A DNA stretch of 64,000 bases, from the NCBI GenBank assembly GCA_003214295.1, contig QCLV01000003.1, forward strand, positions 1 to 64,000, read 5' to 3'. This document shows positions 11,105 through 23,415 of this stretch, one piece after another (within the stretch, counting starts at the first letter, position 1; the number at the start of each line of letters is the position of its first letter). This DNA is from Prochlorococcus sp. AG-418-F08 (lineage in GTDB: Bacteria; Cyanobacteriota; Cyanobacteriia; PCC-6307; Cyanobiaceae). Below the pieces are notes generated by a model. The model did not search any database. It was not told the DNA's origin and saw nothing but the letters and a program-made list of their open reading frames with translations. Both the position numbers and the translations under genes were made by a program.

Positions 11105-12115
11105 ATGACCAATACAAAAATTTCCGACAATAATCCTGAAAAGGAATTAATAATAGACAAGTCAATTTCAAATGATAAAACCAAACAAAATAGTAAGAAA
11201 AATACAACCCAAAATAAAAAAATTGCACCAAAAAACCACACATCAACAAAATCTTTTGATGAAATTTCTAATGAAATTTTTAGAGATCTCGTTTCAAAAA
11301 AAGACTCTTTAGTTAAAGAAATAAAAGAGTTAGAAACAAAAAAAAATGAAATAGAAAAAGATATTGAGTCCAACTTTAAAGGACAGTCAGATAATATCGC
11401 TAAAAGAGTTAAAGGCTTTCAAGAATACTTAACTGGAGCTTTACAGAATCTTTCACAAAACGTAGAGAAACTTGAATTGGTTTCTCAACCAATAATCGTA
11501 AAGCCATCTCCCCTTGATGAGAAAAAGCAAAATAAAAGCACAAATAATGTGGTTAATGTTCCTGCTCTTTCTGAAACATTTAAGCCAGATGAAGAGATTA
11601 TAAAGAGTTGCTTTTCAAGTTTCACAGAACAACCTGATTTTTATGCTGAACCTTGGAAATTAAGACGGAGTCTTGATGCATCAGATATAGAAATCATGGA
11701 TGATTGGTTCTTTAACATGGGAGGAAGAGGTTCAATTGAAAGTAGAGGGTCTAGACAAAAAAATGCCTTGTTATCAGCGGGTTTGATATCTATTCTTGGC
11801 GAATTATATGGGGATCAATTTCAGACTCTTATTTTAGCTTCGCAGCCAGAACGATTAGGTGAATGGAGAAGAATTCTTCAAGATTCTCTTGGCCTAACAA
11901 GGGATGACTTTGGCCCTAATAGTGGGATTGTTCTTTTTGAAAGGCCTGAAGGTGTGATAGAAAAAGCTGATAGATTAGAAGCCAATGAAGAATTGCCATT
12001 TATTATCATAGATGCAGCAGAAACCTCTGTTGAAATTCCAATACTTCAATTCCCACTATGGGTTGCATTTTCTGGTTCAGAAAATGAAATTTACGATGAT
12101 CTTGAACTAAACTAA
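11105..12115 (+). CDS. DUF3086-like conserved cyanobacterial protein
   Basis: Coiled-coil N-terminus then a conserved globular C-terminus ([58 protein letters not shown]). Confidence 0.75.
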   Translation: MTNTKISDNNPEKELIIDKSISNDKTKQNSKKNTTQNKKIAPKNHTSTKSFDEISNEIFRDLVSKKDSLVKEIKELETKKNEIEKDIESNFKGQSDNIAKRVKGFQEYLTGALQNLSQNVEKLELVSQPIIVKPSPLDEKKQNKSTNNVVNVPALSETFKPDEEIIKSCFSSFTEQPDFYAEPWKLRRSLDASDIEIMDDWFFNMGGRGSIESRGSRQKNALLSAGLISILGELYGDQFQTLILASQPERLGEWRRILQDSLGLTRDDFGPNSGIVLFERPEGVIEKADRLEANEELPFIIIDAAETSVEIPILQFPLWVAFSGSENEIYDDLELN

Positions 12116-12120
12116 TTTGT

Positions 12121-12711
12121 ATGAATCTATTAATAATTTTTGTAAGTTATCTTTTAGGATCAATCCCCACAGGTTTTTTAGTTGGGAAATATCTCAAAAA
12201 TATAGATCTAAGAACTATAGGTTCTGGATCCACAGGTGCCACAAATGTTTTAAGAAATGTTGGGAAATGGCCAGCTCTTTTTGTATTTATCATTGACGTT
12301 GGGAAAGGACTGGTTGCAGTAAAAATTGCTCAAAATTACTCAGATCAAGGATTAATAGAAGTTATAGCAGGCATATCAGCTATCACAGGTCATATTTGGC
12401 CAATATGGCTTAGAGGTAAAGGGGGGAAAGCTGTTGCGACTGGATTAGGTATGTTTTTGGCTCTTTCTTGGAAAGTTGGACTAGCATCTCTTGGCATTTT
12501 TTTAATCGTCCTAACAAAAACTAAATTTGTTTCTTTATCCAGTATTTCAGCTGCAATTTTACTTCCTATTTTTATGTTTTTTTATCTCGGTAGTTTTATG
12601 AATTCGTACTTTTTTATAAGTTTAATTGTGGCATTATTAGTAATCTGGAAACATAGAACAAACATAACGAGATTGCTAAAGGGAGAAGAATCTAAAATCA
12701 ACCAGAATTAA
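12121..12711 (+). CDS. plsY: Glycerol-3-phosphate acyltransferase PlsY
   Basis: [50 protein letters not shown]. Confidence 0.94.
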   Translation: MNLLIIFVSYLLGSIPTGFLVGKYLKNIDLRTIGSGSTGATNVLRNVGKWPALFVFIIDVGKGLVAVKIAQNYSDQGLIEVIAGISAITGHIWPIWLRGKGGKAVATGLGMFLALSWKVGLASLGIFLIVLTKTKFVSLSSISAAILLPIFMFFYLGSFMNSYFFISLIVALLVIWKHRTNITRLLKGEESKINQN

Positions 12712-13426
12712 TAGACTTAAATATTTCTATTAGAGCTTTATGAGGATCATCAGCTTTTGATATTGATCTGCCAATGACTAATTTAGAAGCACCATTATCT
12801 ATAGCTTTATGGGGAGTCATAATTCTATTTTGATCATCTTTATTTTCAATCTTTAATCTGATACCTGGAGTAATCAGTTCAAAATTATCCTTATAAATAG
12901 ATCTCAACATTTTTACCTCCCAAGGGGAACAAACACATCCGTCTAATCCAGCATCAAAAGACAATTTTGCAAGTCTCAATACATTTTCTTCTATTGAATT
13001 ATTTCTATCGAGATCAGTTTGGAAATCTTTAAGAGAAAAGCTTGTTAAAACAGTTATTCCGACAACTAATGGAGGCTTTACACTGACTGAGGTAGCTCCC
13101 TCTAAAGATGCTTTTTTCGAATCCTTAAGAGCTTTTAGACCTGCTGAAGAATGAATAGAAATTATATCTACCCCTAATTTTGAAACTTGAAAACATGCTG
13201 CACTCATGGTATTCGGAATATCATGAAATTTTAAGTCTAAAAAAATTTTTTTATTTAAACTTTTTAATATTTCAACAACTCTTGGACCTTCCCTAACAAA
13301 AAGCTCTAAACCAACTTTCACCCATTTAATATTAGGGCATTTTTCTAGAAGTAATTTTGCTTGACTTACATCTAGCCCATCAATTGCCAATATTATTTTA
13401 TCTTCTGAATTAAATCTATTATTCAT
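12698..13426 (-). CDS. pyrF: Orotidine 5'-phosphate decarboxylase
   Basis: [34 protein letters not shown] motifs. Confidence 0.95.
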   Translation of the reverse strand: MNNRFNSEDKIILAIDGLDVSQAKLLLEKCPNIKWVKVGLELFVREGPRVVEILKSLNKKIFLDLKFHDIPNTMSAACFQVSKLGVDIISIHSSAGLKALKDSKKASLEGATSVSVKPPLVVGITVLTSFSLKDFQTDLDRNNSIEENVLRLAKLSFDAGLDGCVCSPWEVKMLRSIYKDNFELITPGIRLKIENKDDQNRIMTPHKAIDNGASKLVIGRSISKADDPHKALIEIFKSINSG

Positions 13427-13431
13427 TAATT

Positions 13432-14670
13432 TCAGTTTTCAAACCTCTTAATTATTTTTTTTCCAATTTGCAAAATTTTTCCTTCTAAATCTTTTTTTGA
13501 ATCAAAAACCAAATCAGGATTTATTACTTTCTGACTATCAATTTTTACACCTCCACCTTTAATAGATCTTTTGGATTCGCTACTGGATTTAAAAAGTTTT
13601 AGAGCACTTAGTAAGTAAAAAAACTTAACTGGAAAAACTATTTCTTTTAATGAAATTTCTGGAATTTCTCCTACTTTTTCTTTATGTCCAAGAAATAATT
13701 TTTCGCAGTTTGATTGCGCCTTTAAAGCTTCTTCAGTCCCATGAAATAAAGTAGTAACTTCTAAAGCCATTCTTCTCTGTAATTGACGAGGATTTGAGTT
13801 TTCAAGAAAACTTAAATCTAATTCAGTAAGTAATTCAAAATAGGTAGGAATTATATTATCGGGTACTTTTTCCAATTTTGAATACATTGAAAGAGGATCA
13901 TCAGTCAAACCAACCGTATTGGATTCAGATTTACTCATCTTCTTAATTCCATCTAAACCTGTCAAAATCGGCAACAAAACACCAAATTGAGGTTCTTGTT
14001 TAAAATGCCTTTGAAGATCTCTTCCTATCGCAATATTAAATTTCTGATCTGTACCTCCAAGCTCAATATCTGATTGAACAACTACTGAATCATAGCCCTG
14101 TAATAGTGGATATAAGAATTCATGCAAAGCAATTGGAACCTGTGAATTATACCTTTTATTAAATTCCTCCTTAGCAAGCATTTGACTAACTGTTGCACTC
14201 CCCATTAATTCGATTATCGAATTTAGATTTAATCCTTTTAACCATTCACTGTTATATCTAATTTCTATTCTATCTTTTGAATCAAAATCTAAAATAGATT
14301 CATTAGCTGGCTTACCCATTCCTAGTTGGGTCAAATATGTTTTTGCATTATCCTTAACTTGTTTTTCCGATAACTGCACTCTCGTTTTGTTTTTTCCTGT
14401 TGGGTCTCCAATTTGAGCAGTAAAATCCCCAATAATTAAAACTGCAATATGTCCATTATCTTGGAATGCCCTAAGTTTTTTAAACAATATGCTATGCCCA
14501 AGATGAATATCTGTTCCAGTTGGATCGATTCCGAGTTTAACCCTTAATTTTTTATTATTTTCTTTCGCATGATCAATTATCTCCGAAAAAGTTTGATAAG
14601 TTCCCTTAATTGGAAAATATTCTTCTATTCCTCTTGAAAGCCATGAAGGCAATATTAAGTTATCTGACAT
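13432..14670 (-). CDS. tyrS: Tyrosyl-tRNA synthetase
   Basis: [28 protein letters not shown] motifs; C-terminal S4 domain. Confidence 0.96.
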   Translation of the reverse strand: MSDNLILPSWLSRGIEEYFPIKGTYQTFSEIIDHAKENNKKLRVKLGIDPTGTDIHLGHSILFKKLRAFQDNGHIAVLIIGDFTAQIGDPTGKNKTRVQLSEKQVKDNAKTYLTQLGMGKPANESILDFDSKDRIEIRYNSEWLKGLNLNSIIELMGSATVSQMLAKEEFNKRYNSQVPIALHEFLYPLLQGYDSVVVQSDIELGGTDQKFNIAIGRDLQRHFKQEPQFGVLLPILTGLDGIKKMSKSESNTVGLTDDPLSMYSKLEKVPDNIIPTYFELLTELDLSFLENSNPRQLQRRMALEVTTLFHGTEEALKAQSNCEKLFLGHKEKVGEIPEISLKEIVFPVKFFYLLSALKLFKSSSESKRSIKGGGVKIDSQKVINPDLVFDSKKDLEGKILQIGKKIIKRFEN

Positions 14671-14688
14671 TAAGCTTAACCGTTAAAT

Positions 14689-15033
14689 TTAAGAAGTTTT
14701 ATCAAGTTCATCCTTCATTCTTATTAAGGTTTTATTCATCTGATCGAACATTTGATCAGGAGTGATCCCAAATTGACTTAACTGAGTCTTTAATTGTTCT
14801 ACCGTCATTTTTGCTTGAAAATCTTCAGACAATTCAAATCTCTTCATAAAAACCTTGTAACGGTCCATAAGAGATTCCATTTTTTTTATAAACATTTTTT
14901 TTCCTTCTCTATCAAATTTTCCATAATCAGAACCAAGTTTCATAAGTTCTTGGTAATCTGAAAAAAGCTTTTTAGCTTCTTCTTGAACGATGTTTGACTC
15001 AAAAAATCCCATTTCTATTTTTTTACTTCGCAA
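14689..15033 (-). CDS. DUF1825-like conserved protein
   Basis: MGFFESNIVQEEAKKLFSDYQELMKLGSDYGKFDREGKK, conserved cyanobacterial family. Confidence 0.75.
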   Translation of the reverse strand: MRSKKIEMGFFESNIVQEEAKKLFSDYQELMKLGSDYGKFDREGKKMFIKKMESLMDRYKVFMKRFELSEDFQAKMTVEQLKTQLSQFGITPDQMFDQMNKTLIRMKDELDKTS

Positions 15034-15162
15034 GATTAAGGCTCAATTACAAGATAACAAGAATCTTTTAAATTGATTAGAACATTAATAAATTTTAGTT
15101 TATAAATAATTCTTTGATTTATATTTTTTCAGAAGTAAATTTAGTAAACATATTTTTAAATA

Positions 15163-15774
15163 TTGGAAAAATTTAAAGAAAATAATATTTCAAACCAAAA
15201 TAAACAATTTGAATTATTTGGTTTAAATGTAAATACATCAATTAATTTTCAACACTCAAATAATCTAAAAATCAAAGGCGAAATCCTAACTGAATGGAGA
15301 AATAGAATATATAATCACCAATTCAAAATTTCAAAAGATACTAATAATAAAACTCTGCATCAAACAAGTCTTCCTATAAATATAATTTCTAATGAAAGAA
15401 AAATTGATCCTTTTTCCTTGCAGCCGTTATCATTGAACTTTTGGAGAACCAATCAATATATACACAATGGTCCAGCAATGTATTTTGTAATTGACTCGAT
15501 GGAGAATTCTAAAATAATCCTTTATATAGGAGAAACAAATTCAGCAAATAAAAGATGGAAGGGAGAACATGACTGTAAAAATTACCTTATGAACTATAGA
15601 GAAGCCCTAGCGAATAACAAACTCTCAAGTCACCAAGATATTCGTTTCTTCTTAGATGTTCCTAAAGAAGTAAAATTAAGACGTAAATTAGAACAGCAAC
15701 TGATATATTTATGGTTACCACCTTTTAATAAAGAAACTCGAGATAGGTGGACAACTACTTTCACAAACAACTAA
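15163..15774 (+). CDS. GIY-YIG-like nuclease-fold protein, function unknown
   Basis: AMYFVID...IILYIGETNSANKRWKGEHDCKNYL resembles the GIY-YIG core. Confidence 0.6.
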   Translation: MEKFKENNISNQNKQFELFGLNVNTSINFQHSNNLKIKGEILTEWRNRIYNHQFKISKDTNNKTLHQTSLPINIISNERKIDPFSLQPLSLNFWRTNQYIHNGPAMYFVIDSMENSKIILYIGETNSANKRWKGEHDCKNYLMNYREALANNKLSSHQDIRFFLDVPKEVKLRRKLEQQLIYLWLPPFNKETRDRWTTTFTNN

Positions 15775-15798
15775 AAATTAATTAAATCCATTCTACAA

Positions 15799-17271
15799 AT
15801 GCTATTTTCCACATTCCAAAAAAATCTAGATAACTGGCAAGGTGCTTCATTAATTTTTGGAGTTTTAGAGGAAGAAATTGCAAGCCAACTTGAAAACATA
15901 AAATTTGTTGTTGACCCAAAATTACTACTAAAAAAAGTTACTCAAAAAAAATTTAAAGGAGAAAAAGGAAAAACTTTAAGCTTTGAATTTTTAGATCAGA
16001 AATTAGAAACTTTAATTATAGTTGGTCTTGGTAAATCAAAAGACCTAAATAAAAGTGATATAGAAAACTCTATAGGAAATCTAGTTAGGAAAAATGTTGA
16101 TAAAAATGAAAAGATCAGCATCTTGCTACCTTGGGAATTTATAAATTCAGAACTAGAAATAAATCAATTAGCAGAATCAGCAAGATTATCTGCTTATAAG
16201 GACAATAGATTTAATAAGAAAAAAGATGAAAAGAAAGTTCTTAAAGAAATAGAGTTTTTAAATTTAAAAAAATTTGAGAATATTTGCTTTGAAGAGACAG
16301 CACAAGTATGTGAAGGTGTAGAACTAGCTAGAAGACTTGTAGCCGCCCCTCCAAATAGTCTTACGCCTAAGGAAATTTCTATACAAGCTTCTCAAATAGC
16401 TAAAGATCATGGTTTGGAAATAAAAATTTTAGAGGCAAAAGATTGTGCAGATTTAGGAATGGGTGCATATTTAGCTGTAGCAAAAGGTTCTGATCTAGAT
16501 CCTAAATTTATACATCTTACTTTAAAGTCAGAGGGGCCTATAAAAGAAAAGATTGCGCTTGTTGGTAAGGGTTTAACCTTTGATTCTGGAGGATACAATC
16601 TGAAAGTAGGAGCATCTCAAATTGAAATGATGAAATATGATATGGGCGGAAGCGCTGCAGTTTTAGGAGCAGCAAAAGCACTTGGAGCAATAAAACCAAA
16701 AGGATTAGAAATTCATTTTATTGTGGCATCTTGCGAAAATATGATAAATGGATCTGCAGTACATCCTGGAGATGTAGTTAAAGCATCTAATGGTAAGACA
16801 ATTGAAATAAATAATACTGATGCAGAGGGTAGACTCACATTAGCTGATGCTTTAACTTACGCATCAAATTTAAAACCGGATTCAATAATAGATCTCGCAA
16901 CTTTAACGGGAGCTATTGTTGTTGCATTAGGGAATGATGTAGCTGGATTCTGGAGCAATAATGATGATCTAGCAAATGATTTAAAAGCTGCATCAGCCCA
17001 GTCTGGAGAAGAATTATGGCAAATGCCTTTACAAAAATCTTATAAAGAAGGTTTAAAGTCTCATATAGCTGACATGAGAAATACAGGTCCTAGAGCGGGT
17101 GGCTCAATAACTGCTGCTTTGTTTTTAGAAGAATTCTTTGATAAAGAGATTAAATGGGCTCATATTGATATTGCTGGGACTTGTTGGACTGACAAGAATA
17201 AGGGAATTAACCCAGCAGGTGCAACAGGTTTTGGAGTTAAAACTCTTGTTCAATGGATTAAAAATAAATAA
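15799..17271 (+). CDS. pepA: Cytosol (leucyl) aminopeptidase
   Basis: [18 protein letters not shown] and [15 protein letters not shown] motifs. Confidence 0.96.
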   Translation: MLFSTFQKNLDNWQGASLIFGVLEEEIASQLENIKFVVDPKLLLKKVTQKKFKGEKGKTLSFEFLDQKLETLIIVGLGKSKDLNKSDIENSIGNLVRKNVDKNEKISILLPWEFINSELEINQLAESARLSAYKDNRFNKKKDEKKVLKEIEFLNLKKFENICFEETAQVCEGVELARRLVAAPPNSLTPKEISIQASQIAKDHGLEIKILEAKDCADLGMGAYLAVAKGSDLDPKFIHLTLKSEGPIKEKIALVGKGLTFDSGGYNLKVGASQIEMMKYDMGGSAAVLGAAKALGAIKPKGLEIHFIVASCENMINGSAVHPGDVVKASNGKTIEINNTDAEGRLTLADALTYASNLKPDSIIDLATLTGAIVVALGNDVAGFWSNNDDLANDLKAASAQSGEELWQMPLQKSYKEGLKSHIADMRNTGPRAGGSITAALFLEEFFDKEIKWAHIDIAGTCWTDKNKGINPAGATGFGVKTLVQWIKNK

Positions 17272-17282
17272 CTATATTTAAA

Positions 17283-17885
17283 TCATTCATTCCAAAGATT
17301 TGTTGATCTAGCATTATCGCCCCACAATTTATCCAACCTCTGATCTCTCCCACATGAGAATCTATAGAACTTATATTTTAATTCATTTCTATCAGCAAAA
17401 TCCTGATGATATTCTTCAGCCAACCAAAATTGACCTTTTGATTTTAGTTCTACAGATATTTTTTCTAATGGCACACGCAATTCATTAGAGGCCGAAATAA
17501 TTGCATTTATGGCATCACTTTCCTCAGTTTCATCTTTGAAAAAAATCACTGGTCTATAAGAATCTCCACGATCACAAAATTGGCCCTTACCGTCCAAAGG
17601 ATCAATATTTCTGAAATAGAGCCTAAGTATCTCTTTTAAAGTTACAAATTTGGGATCATAATTCACCAAAACCACTTCCTGATGTCCTTGATGATTTTCG
17701 TATGTAGGATTTTGTAAATCTCCGCCTGAATAACCACTTTGTACAAAATTTATCCCCTTTAATGACTCTAAATCATGTTCTAAACACCAAAAACAACCTC
17801 CTGCAAGAATCAATTCCTCTGCAAAAGCATTTACAGGGTTAATAAATATTGAAAAAGCAATTATTAGAGGTAAGAAATATTTCAT
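17283..17885 (-). CDS. msrA: Peptide methionine sulfoxide reductase MsrA
   Basis: GGCFWCLEHDLESLKG motif with N-terminal signal peptide. Confidence 0.93.
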   Translation of the reverse strand: MKYFLPLIIAFSIFINPVNAFAEELILAGGCFWCLEHDLESLKGINFVQSGYSGGDLQNPTYENHQGHQEVVLVNYDPKFVTLKEILRLYFRNIDPLDGKGQFCDRGDSYRPVIFFKDETEESDAINAIISASNELRVPLEKISVELKSKGQFWLAEEYHQDFADRNELKYKFYRFSCGRDQRLDKLWGDNARSTNLWNE

Positions 17886-17901
17886 CTTTTTATTATAAAG
17901 T

Positions 17902-19080
17902 TCAAATTATAGAATTAATAATCTCTTTAGCAGCTCTCTGGACAACGCCCTCTTCCCCTAATTCTTTTTTTAAAACAGAATATCCTTTTTTTATTTTTGT
18001 TTTTTCTAACTTCCCCTCAAGAATCCTACAAGATTTATAGAAAATCTTATTTTCTTCAAACTCTCTCTGAACAAACTCAGGGATAATTAATTTATTAACT
18101 AACAAATTCACTGGGGAAATAAATCTTATTTTGAAATTGAGAATTTTTTTAGCAATAAATGCTGTTACCCTACTTACTCTATAACCAACAATCTGCGGGA
18201 TTCCATATAAAGCTAATTCCATATTAACTGTCCCAGATTTGCAAAAAGCAATTTTAGTGAGTGAATAAATATAAGGCTTTAATTTTGAACTATCTTTTTG
18301 AGAAATCACAAGTCCTTTAACTTGATATTTGGTAAAGGCTTTTTTGAATATTTCATCAAAAGTATTCCGACAAGAGGGAATATAGACAACCAAACTTGGA
18401 TATTTTTCTTGTAATTTTTTAGCCGCTCTCATAAAAGTAGGTAATATATATCGTAATTCTTGACGTCTTGATGCAGGCATCAAAAGTAAGATGTTTTGAT
18501 CAGAGCGGAGGTTCAAAATAGTTCTGGCATCTCTCTTTAGAGGAAGTTTTTTTGTCAAATCAATCATTGGATGTCCAACCCACAATACATTTCCGCCCCT
18601 CTTTTTATAGAAAGCTGCTTCTCTCTTGAAAATCGCAAAAATTTTATCAGAAAATTTTATTAGATTTGTTGTGGTATTATTGCCAACCCTCCAAGCCCAC
18701 TCTTGAGGAGCAATATAGTAGAAAATTGGAATTTTGGTCTTCGATCTTTTTAATTTAGTACCAATTTTTATATTGGGACCCATATAGTCAATCAAAATTA
18801 AACAATCTGGTGGATATTTTTTTAGTAATTTATAGAACCTTTTTTGAATTCTTATTGTTGGCAGAATAAGAGGTAAAGCCTCCCAAATCCCTATTGCACT
18901 AATTGATGTAGTATCTTGAAGAATTTTTACACCTTCTTTCTTCATCCTTGCCCCACCTAATCCGCAAATTTCTAAATCTATAGATTTTTTTTTAGCTTCC
19001 TCTAATAATGCTTTTGATAACAAACTTCCGTGCAAATCACCAGAGACTTCTCCAGTACTTATAAATATCTTTTTATTCAT
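17902..19080 (-). CDS. lpxB: Lipid-A-disaccharide synthase
   Basis: STGEVSGDLHGSLL and YYIAPQEWAW motifs; lpx cluster. Confidence 0.95.
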   Translation of the reverse strand: MNKKIFISTGEVSGDLHGSLLSKALLEEAKKKSIDLEICGLGGARMKKEGVKILQDTTSISAIGIWEALPLILPTIRIQKRFYKLLKKYPPDCLILIDYMGPNIKIGTKLKRSKTKIPIFYYIAPQEWAWRVGNNTTTNLIKFSDKIFAIFKREAAFYKKRGGNVLWVGHPMIDLTKKLPLKRDARTILNLRSDQNILLLMPASRRQELRYILPTFMRAAKKLQEKYPSLVVYIPSCRNTFDEIFKKAFTKYQVKGLVISQKDSSKLKPYIYSLTKIAFCKSGTVNMELALYGIPQIVGYRVSRVTAFIAKKILNFKIRFISPVNLLVNKLIIPEFVQREFEENKIFYKSCRILEGKLEKTKIKKGYSVLKKELGEEGVVQRAAKEIINSII

Positions 19081-19931
19081 AAATTTACTGTAGGCATTGG
19101 TCCTCGTCTTTGTTTAGATATTGACTCTTTTAAAAAATTACATAATTTTGAAGATGAAAGATCTAATTTGCCTTTCATTGCTTTTTCTAATGAATTTGAA
19201 ATCGAATCATTAGATTTAAAAAGAAGATTCCAAGTATTTTGAAGTAATTTTAAGTCAAAATCCTTGTTGTCCATTAAACCACTTCTTTTAATGCCAATCC
19301 TATTCAAACCTCTCAATCTTCCTGGATGTCCTTCAGCTAAACAAAAAGGGGGGACATCTCGATCTACTCTAGTCATTCCTCCAATCATTGCCAAAAATCC
19401 AATATGTACAAATTGATGAATACCTAAACATCCACCAATAATAGCTTTATCTTCAACCTTTACATGGCCTGCAACTTGCACACTATTTGATATAACTATC
19501 CCATTCCCCAATTCACAATTATGACCTATATGAGTGTATGCCATTAACAAATTATTATTACCAATAATAGTTTTTTCGCCTTCATTAGTTGCCTTATTAA
19601 TAGTTACGCATTCTCTGAAAGTATTATTATCTCCAATAATCACTTCAGTAGGGGCACCTTTATATTTAAGATCCTGAGGATCTAGACCTATATAAACATT
19701 TGGGAAAACTTTATTATTAATCCCAATTTGAGTTTTTCCAGTAATAACAGCATTTGGCCCTATTTCAGTTCCTGCACCAATAGTCACATTTGGACCGACA
19801 ATAGCACCTTGAGAAATTACGACCCCATCATGTAATTCTGCACTAGGATCAACATAAGAATTTTGGTGCACTTTCACACCACTAAGACTTGACTTTATTT
19901 CAGTGTTTTTATACTCCATATCCTTAATCAA
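19077..19931 (-). CDS. lpxA: UDP-N-acetylglucosamine acyltransferase
   Basis: Left-handed beta-helix hexapeptides; [24 protein letters not shown]. Confidence 0.95.
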   Translation of the reverse strand: MIKDMEYKNTEIKSSLSGVKVHQNSYVDPSAELHDGVVISQGAIVGPNVTIGAGTEIGPNAVITGKTQIGINNKVFPNVYIGLDPQDLKYKGAPTEVIIGDNNTFRECVTINKATNEGEKTIIGNNNLLMAYTHIGHNCELGNGIVISNSVQVAGHVKVEDKAIIGGCLGIHQFVHIGFLAMIGGMTRVDRDVPPFCLAEGHPGRLRGLNRIGIKRSGLMDNKDFDLKLLQNTWNLLFKSNDSISNSLEKAMKGKLDLSSSKLCNFLKESISKQRRGPMPTVNL

Positions 19932-20382
19932 CTAATGAGAACATTAATTCTCCGGAACAAACCAACTTTCCCTCAACATGTGCCTCTCCTTTAACCTTGC
20001 CAAATCGTTGTCTTTTAATACTCAATAACTCACAAGAAATTATTAATTGATCTCCAGGTACAACAGGTTTCCTGAATTTTACATTATTGATTCCCGCAAA
20101 AACGAAAAGACCTTTGGGGAGATCAGGCATTTGAGTTACTATTATTCCTCCAACTTGGGCCATTGATTCAACAATAAGCACTCCAGGCATTAAAGGTCTT
20201 TCAGGAAAGTGTCCTTGAAATTGAGGCTCATTTATTGTTACATTTTTAACTGCAACCGCCCTTTCCCCTGGAATATTCTCTATAACCTTATCCACAAGGG
20301 CAAAAGGATATCTGTGAGGCAATAAACCTAGTATTTTCTCAGAGGAGAGTTGATTATTTTCACTGGATAATTTCTTTTCCAA
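19924..20382 (-). CDS. fabZ: 3-hydroxyacyl-ACP dehydratase FabZ
   Basis: [13 protein letters not shown] and [20 protein letters not shown]. Confidence 0.96.
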   Translation of the reverse strand: MEKKLSSENNQLSSEKILGLLPHRYPFALVDKVIENIPGERAVAVKNVTINEPQFQGHFPERPLMPGVLIVESMAQVGGIIVTQMPDLPKGLFVFAGINNVKFRKPVVPGDQLIISCELLSIKRQRFGKVKGEAHVEGKLVCSGELMFSLVD

Positions 20383-20399
20383 AATAATTAAAAATAAAA

Positions 20400-21236
20400 T
20401 TAAATTTTTAGTGATGAGGCCAATAAAGCATTTAAAGAATGAGATCCTTTATAAACTAAAATTTGAGCCTTAGGTAACCCTACCAAAGCCAAGTCCCCAA
20501 TAAGGTCTAAAATTTTATGTCTTATTGGTTCATTATCAAATCTTAATGGTGGATTAACCCATTCATCACCATCACAAACAAGTGCATTTTCCAAACTGCC
20601 TCCTTTTATCAATCCAAGTTCACCTAATTCTTGAAATTGATCCTTAAAACCAAATGTTCTTGCTGGAGCAATCATTTCAACAAAATTTTTTGGATTTAAA
20701 TCAATCACAAAAGTTTGATTTCCAATTGCTTTATAGGAAAAACTTATTGTGGATATAATTATAGTTTTTTTAGAGGGAGTTGCGGCTATCACTGAATCCT
20801 CTTTATTTAAAAGAATTGATTTATTAATCTCTCTAAAGAAATTATCTGGTTTAGGTGCCTTTCTTATCCCAACTTCTTCAAACTCTCGAACCCACTGAAT
20901 TGCCGATCCATCCAAAAGGGGAATCTCTTTCCCGTCTACCTCAATATGTATGTAATTTAAACCACACCCTGCCATTGCAGCCAATAAATGTTCAATAGTG
21001 TATAAATTTTTTCCTCCTAATTTAACCGCCGTACAAAGCATTGTACTTCCAATTAAATCTTGACTTAACTTAAAAATCTCATTAGGTTTTTCCCTGAAAG
21101 ATACATAATATCCTTCTTTTTCAAAAGAAGAAATCTTAACTCTTGTTTTTTCTCCACTATGAAGGCCTATACCTTCTTTGGAAATTGCGCCAGCCAAGGT
21201 ATAGCAAGAATCGTAATTAGTAGGCCAAGAAAACAC
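20400..21236 (-). CDS. lpxC: UDP-3-O-acyl-N-acetylglucosamine deacetylase
   Basis: [38 protein letters not shown]. Confidence 0.95.
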   Translation of the reverse strand: MFSWPTNYDSCYTLAGAISKEGIGLHSGEKTRVKISSFEKEGYYVSFREKPNEIFKLSQDLIGSTMLCTAVKLGGKNLYTIEHLLAAMAGCGLNYIHIEVDGKEIPLLDGSAIQWVREFEEVGIRKAPKPDNFFREINKSILLNKEDSVIAATPSKKTIIISTISFSYKAIGNQTFVIDLNPKNFVEMIAPARTFGFKDQFQELGELGLIKGGSLENALVCDGDEWVNPPLRFDNEPIRHKILDLIGDLALVGLPKAQILVYKGSHSLNALLASSLKI

Positions 21237-23369
21237 TTAAAACTTCCATCCAACTCCAAGTGTATATCTCCAATCTCCATTAAGATCCTTACTAGCAACA
21301 TCTAATCTTAATGGACCAATTGGAGTTTTCACTCCAACTCCTCCTCCAACCGAAAAACCTGAACCGGATTTCTGTAATAATTTACCTGGCTTTCCTTTGA
21401 CATCTTTTTGAGAACCTAAATCACTTCCTGCATCAACGAAAAAAGCTCCTGATAACATTCTCCAAATTGGAAATCTATATTCTGCTGTTCCCTCAACAAA
21501 ACTTTTACTTACTGCCAACTCACAAGATCCCCAACCTCTGACGGATGATGTTCCTCCCAGACAAAATGCCTCATAAGGAGGTAATTGCCCAATAATAGTT
21601 CCGGCCTGAAATTGAAAACCAATAGCTTGGGGACAATTTTCACTGTTAGAGTCACTTGACCTACATGCTTTAGTTAAATTTATCAATTTTGTTGGTATAA
21701 AATATGAATATGAAGCTTTCATTCTATTAAAAGTTGGAGAGTTATCACCTAATGGAACAAATTGTTCAGTACCAAAGGTAAATTTATTTCCTGAAGTTGG
21801 ATTTACAGAATTATTCAAATTGTTTCTAGATGTACTTGCAATAATACTTACTAATGTATTTTCTGCAGGGCATGAACCATCATTTGGAGTAAATCCAATA
21901 CAAATAATATCGCTAATATTACCTGTTGTCGGCGTCATATCACCATATGGCTTTTTATTCCCATCACCATCAATCATCTTTACTTTCTTAAAATTCATAC
22001 CTGCAAGGACTCTCCATTTGGCAAGCTTAAATGGATCTCCACCATTGAGAGGCCTAGCAAAAGAAAACCCACCACCTGTGGTTTCTAAAACTATTGATGA
22101 AAAAGTATCAGAAGTTGAAGTATTTGTGTCATCAACAGCGTATATTCTTCCATTTTTTTCACTCGTAAATTCTTGTGGATAATTTCTACTCAGATAAATA
22201 TTTGTTCTAAAAGAAGTTTTATGTTTATCTCCTTTAATCCATGGATCAGATAAAGAAAAATTATAGGTCGTTGAATACTCTCCAAAATTTAGATTGATAT
22301 TAGTTGACCACGCCCTACCAAGTGCATTCGTTTCTTGCAAACCAATTGAGGCAAATATACCTGAATTACTGGCATAACCAATTCCACCGGTTAAAGATCC
22401 AGTTCTTTGCTCGCTCAAATCTAAAAAGATAATAACTTGGCCAGGATTTAAATCATCAGGACCAAGAGAAACTTTTACATCATCAAACAATGATGTGGCA
22501 TAAAGTCTACCAATATCAGCTTCTAAAATTTTTCTATTAAATATAGTGCCTGGTTTTGTTTTGAGTTCTCTTTTTATGACCCAGTCTTTTGTTTTTCCTT
22601 TTCTAGGTTTTCCATTAATAATTGATTCCCCATCAGATCCTGGAAATCTTAATTTCACATCAGATATGATACCTTCAAAAACCTTTAAAGTTATTATCCC
22701 GCTATAAGATATTCTTTCTGGACCAGTAATTCTTGCTAACGAATAACCTTCACTTTCATAACGTTTTTTTATTATATCTATCTTGGATTGCAATTCTTTT
22801 AAGTTAAGGGTTGTCCCATAAAAATTCTTGAAAATTTTATCTATATAATTATCAGAAATTACTGAGTTTATTGGTTCAAGTTGTACTTTCCTTAATATTG
22901 GATTAGGGACTACATTTACAATTAACCTTACTCCTAATGGCCCATCTTGTGACTTTACTTTGACTCCCGAAAACCAACCACTAGAATATATTGCACTTAG
23001 GTCTTGTTTTAATTTTTTATTATCAACAATATCTCCTGGCTTTATACTCATCGAATCATATGCAGCTAATTCAAGTTTTCTACCTTCAGGATGATTTTCC
23101 CAACCTTCAATAATTATTTCAGAAATAAGAACACTTTCTTCATTTACATTTTCATGATTTTCTGCAAACAATAAATTTTTTTCTTGTTCATTATCAAAAC
23201 CTTGAAACGTAAAGTTATTAGTTTTGTTTATTTCTGAGTTTGTGATTGATTGCTCGAAGTCATTAGGCAAATATTTGGCAGCAAGTTCAAGATTATTTGC
23301 TATCAAAATCAAAGGCGAACATGCAAGATTGGTGAATACCTTTTTAAATTTTTTAAAGTCTTTTTGCAT
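21237..23369 (-). CDS. bamA: Omp85/BamA-family outer membrane assembly protein
   Basis: POTRA repeats plus C-terminal beta-barrel (CLGGTSSVRGWGSCEL; ...TLGVGWKF). Confidence 0.9.
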   Translation of the reverse strand: MQKDFKKFKKVFTNLACSPLILIANNLELAAKYLPNDFEQSITNSEINKTNNFTFQGFDNEQEKNLLFAENHENVNEESVLISEIIIEGWENHPEGRKLELAAYDSMSIKPGDIVDNKKLKQDLSAIYSSGWFSGVKVKSQDGPLGVRLIVNVVPNPILRKVQLEPINSVISDNYIDKIFKNFYGTTLNLKELQSKIDIIKKRYESEGYSLARITGPERISYSGIITLKVFEGIISDVKLRFPGSDGESIINGKPRKGKTKDWVIKRELKTKPGTIFNRKILEADIGRLYATSLFDDVKVSLGPDDLNPGQVIIFLDLSEQRTGSLTGGIGYASNSGIFASIGLQETNALGRAWSTNINLNFGEYSTTYNFSLSDPWIKGDKHKTSFRTNIYLSRNYPQEFTSEKNGRIYAVDDTNTSTSDTFSSIVLETTGGGFSFARPLNGGDPFKLAKWRVLAGMNFKKVKMIDGDGNKKPYGDMTPTTGNISDIICIGFTPNDGSCPAENTLVSIIASTSRNNLNNSVNPTSGNKFTFGTEQFVPLGDNSPTFNRMKASYSYFIPTKLINLTKACRSSDSNSENCPQAIGFQFQAGTIIGQLPPYEAFCLGGTSSVRGWGSCELAVSKSFVEGTAEYRFPIWRMLSGAFFVDAGSDLGSQKDVKGKPGKLLQKSGSGFSVGGGVGVKTPIGPLRLDVASKDLNGDWRYTLGVGWKF

Positions 23370-23415
23370 AATATTTTTCGATTAAGCTAAATGGAGTATT
23401 GCATAGTGAATCTTA

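Noticed and set aside
21820-22182. 120-aa plus ORF opposite bamA
   Set aside because: Antisense shadow of a strongly coding beta-barrel gene.
17902-23369. lpxB-lpxA-fabZ-lpxC-bamA cluster as unusual
   Set aside because: Ordinary cyanobacterial outer-membrane biogenesis cluster.
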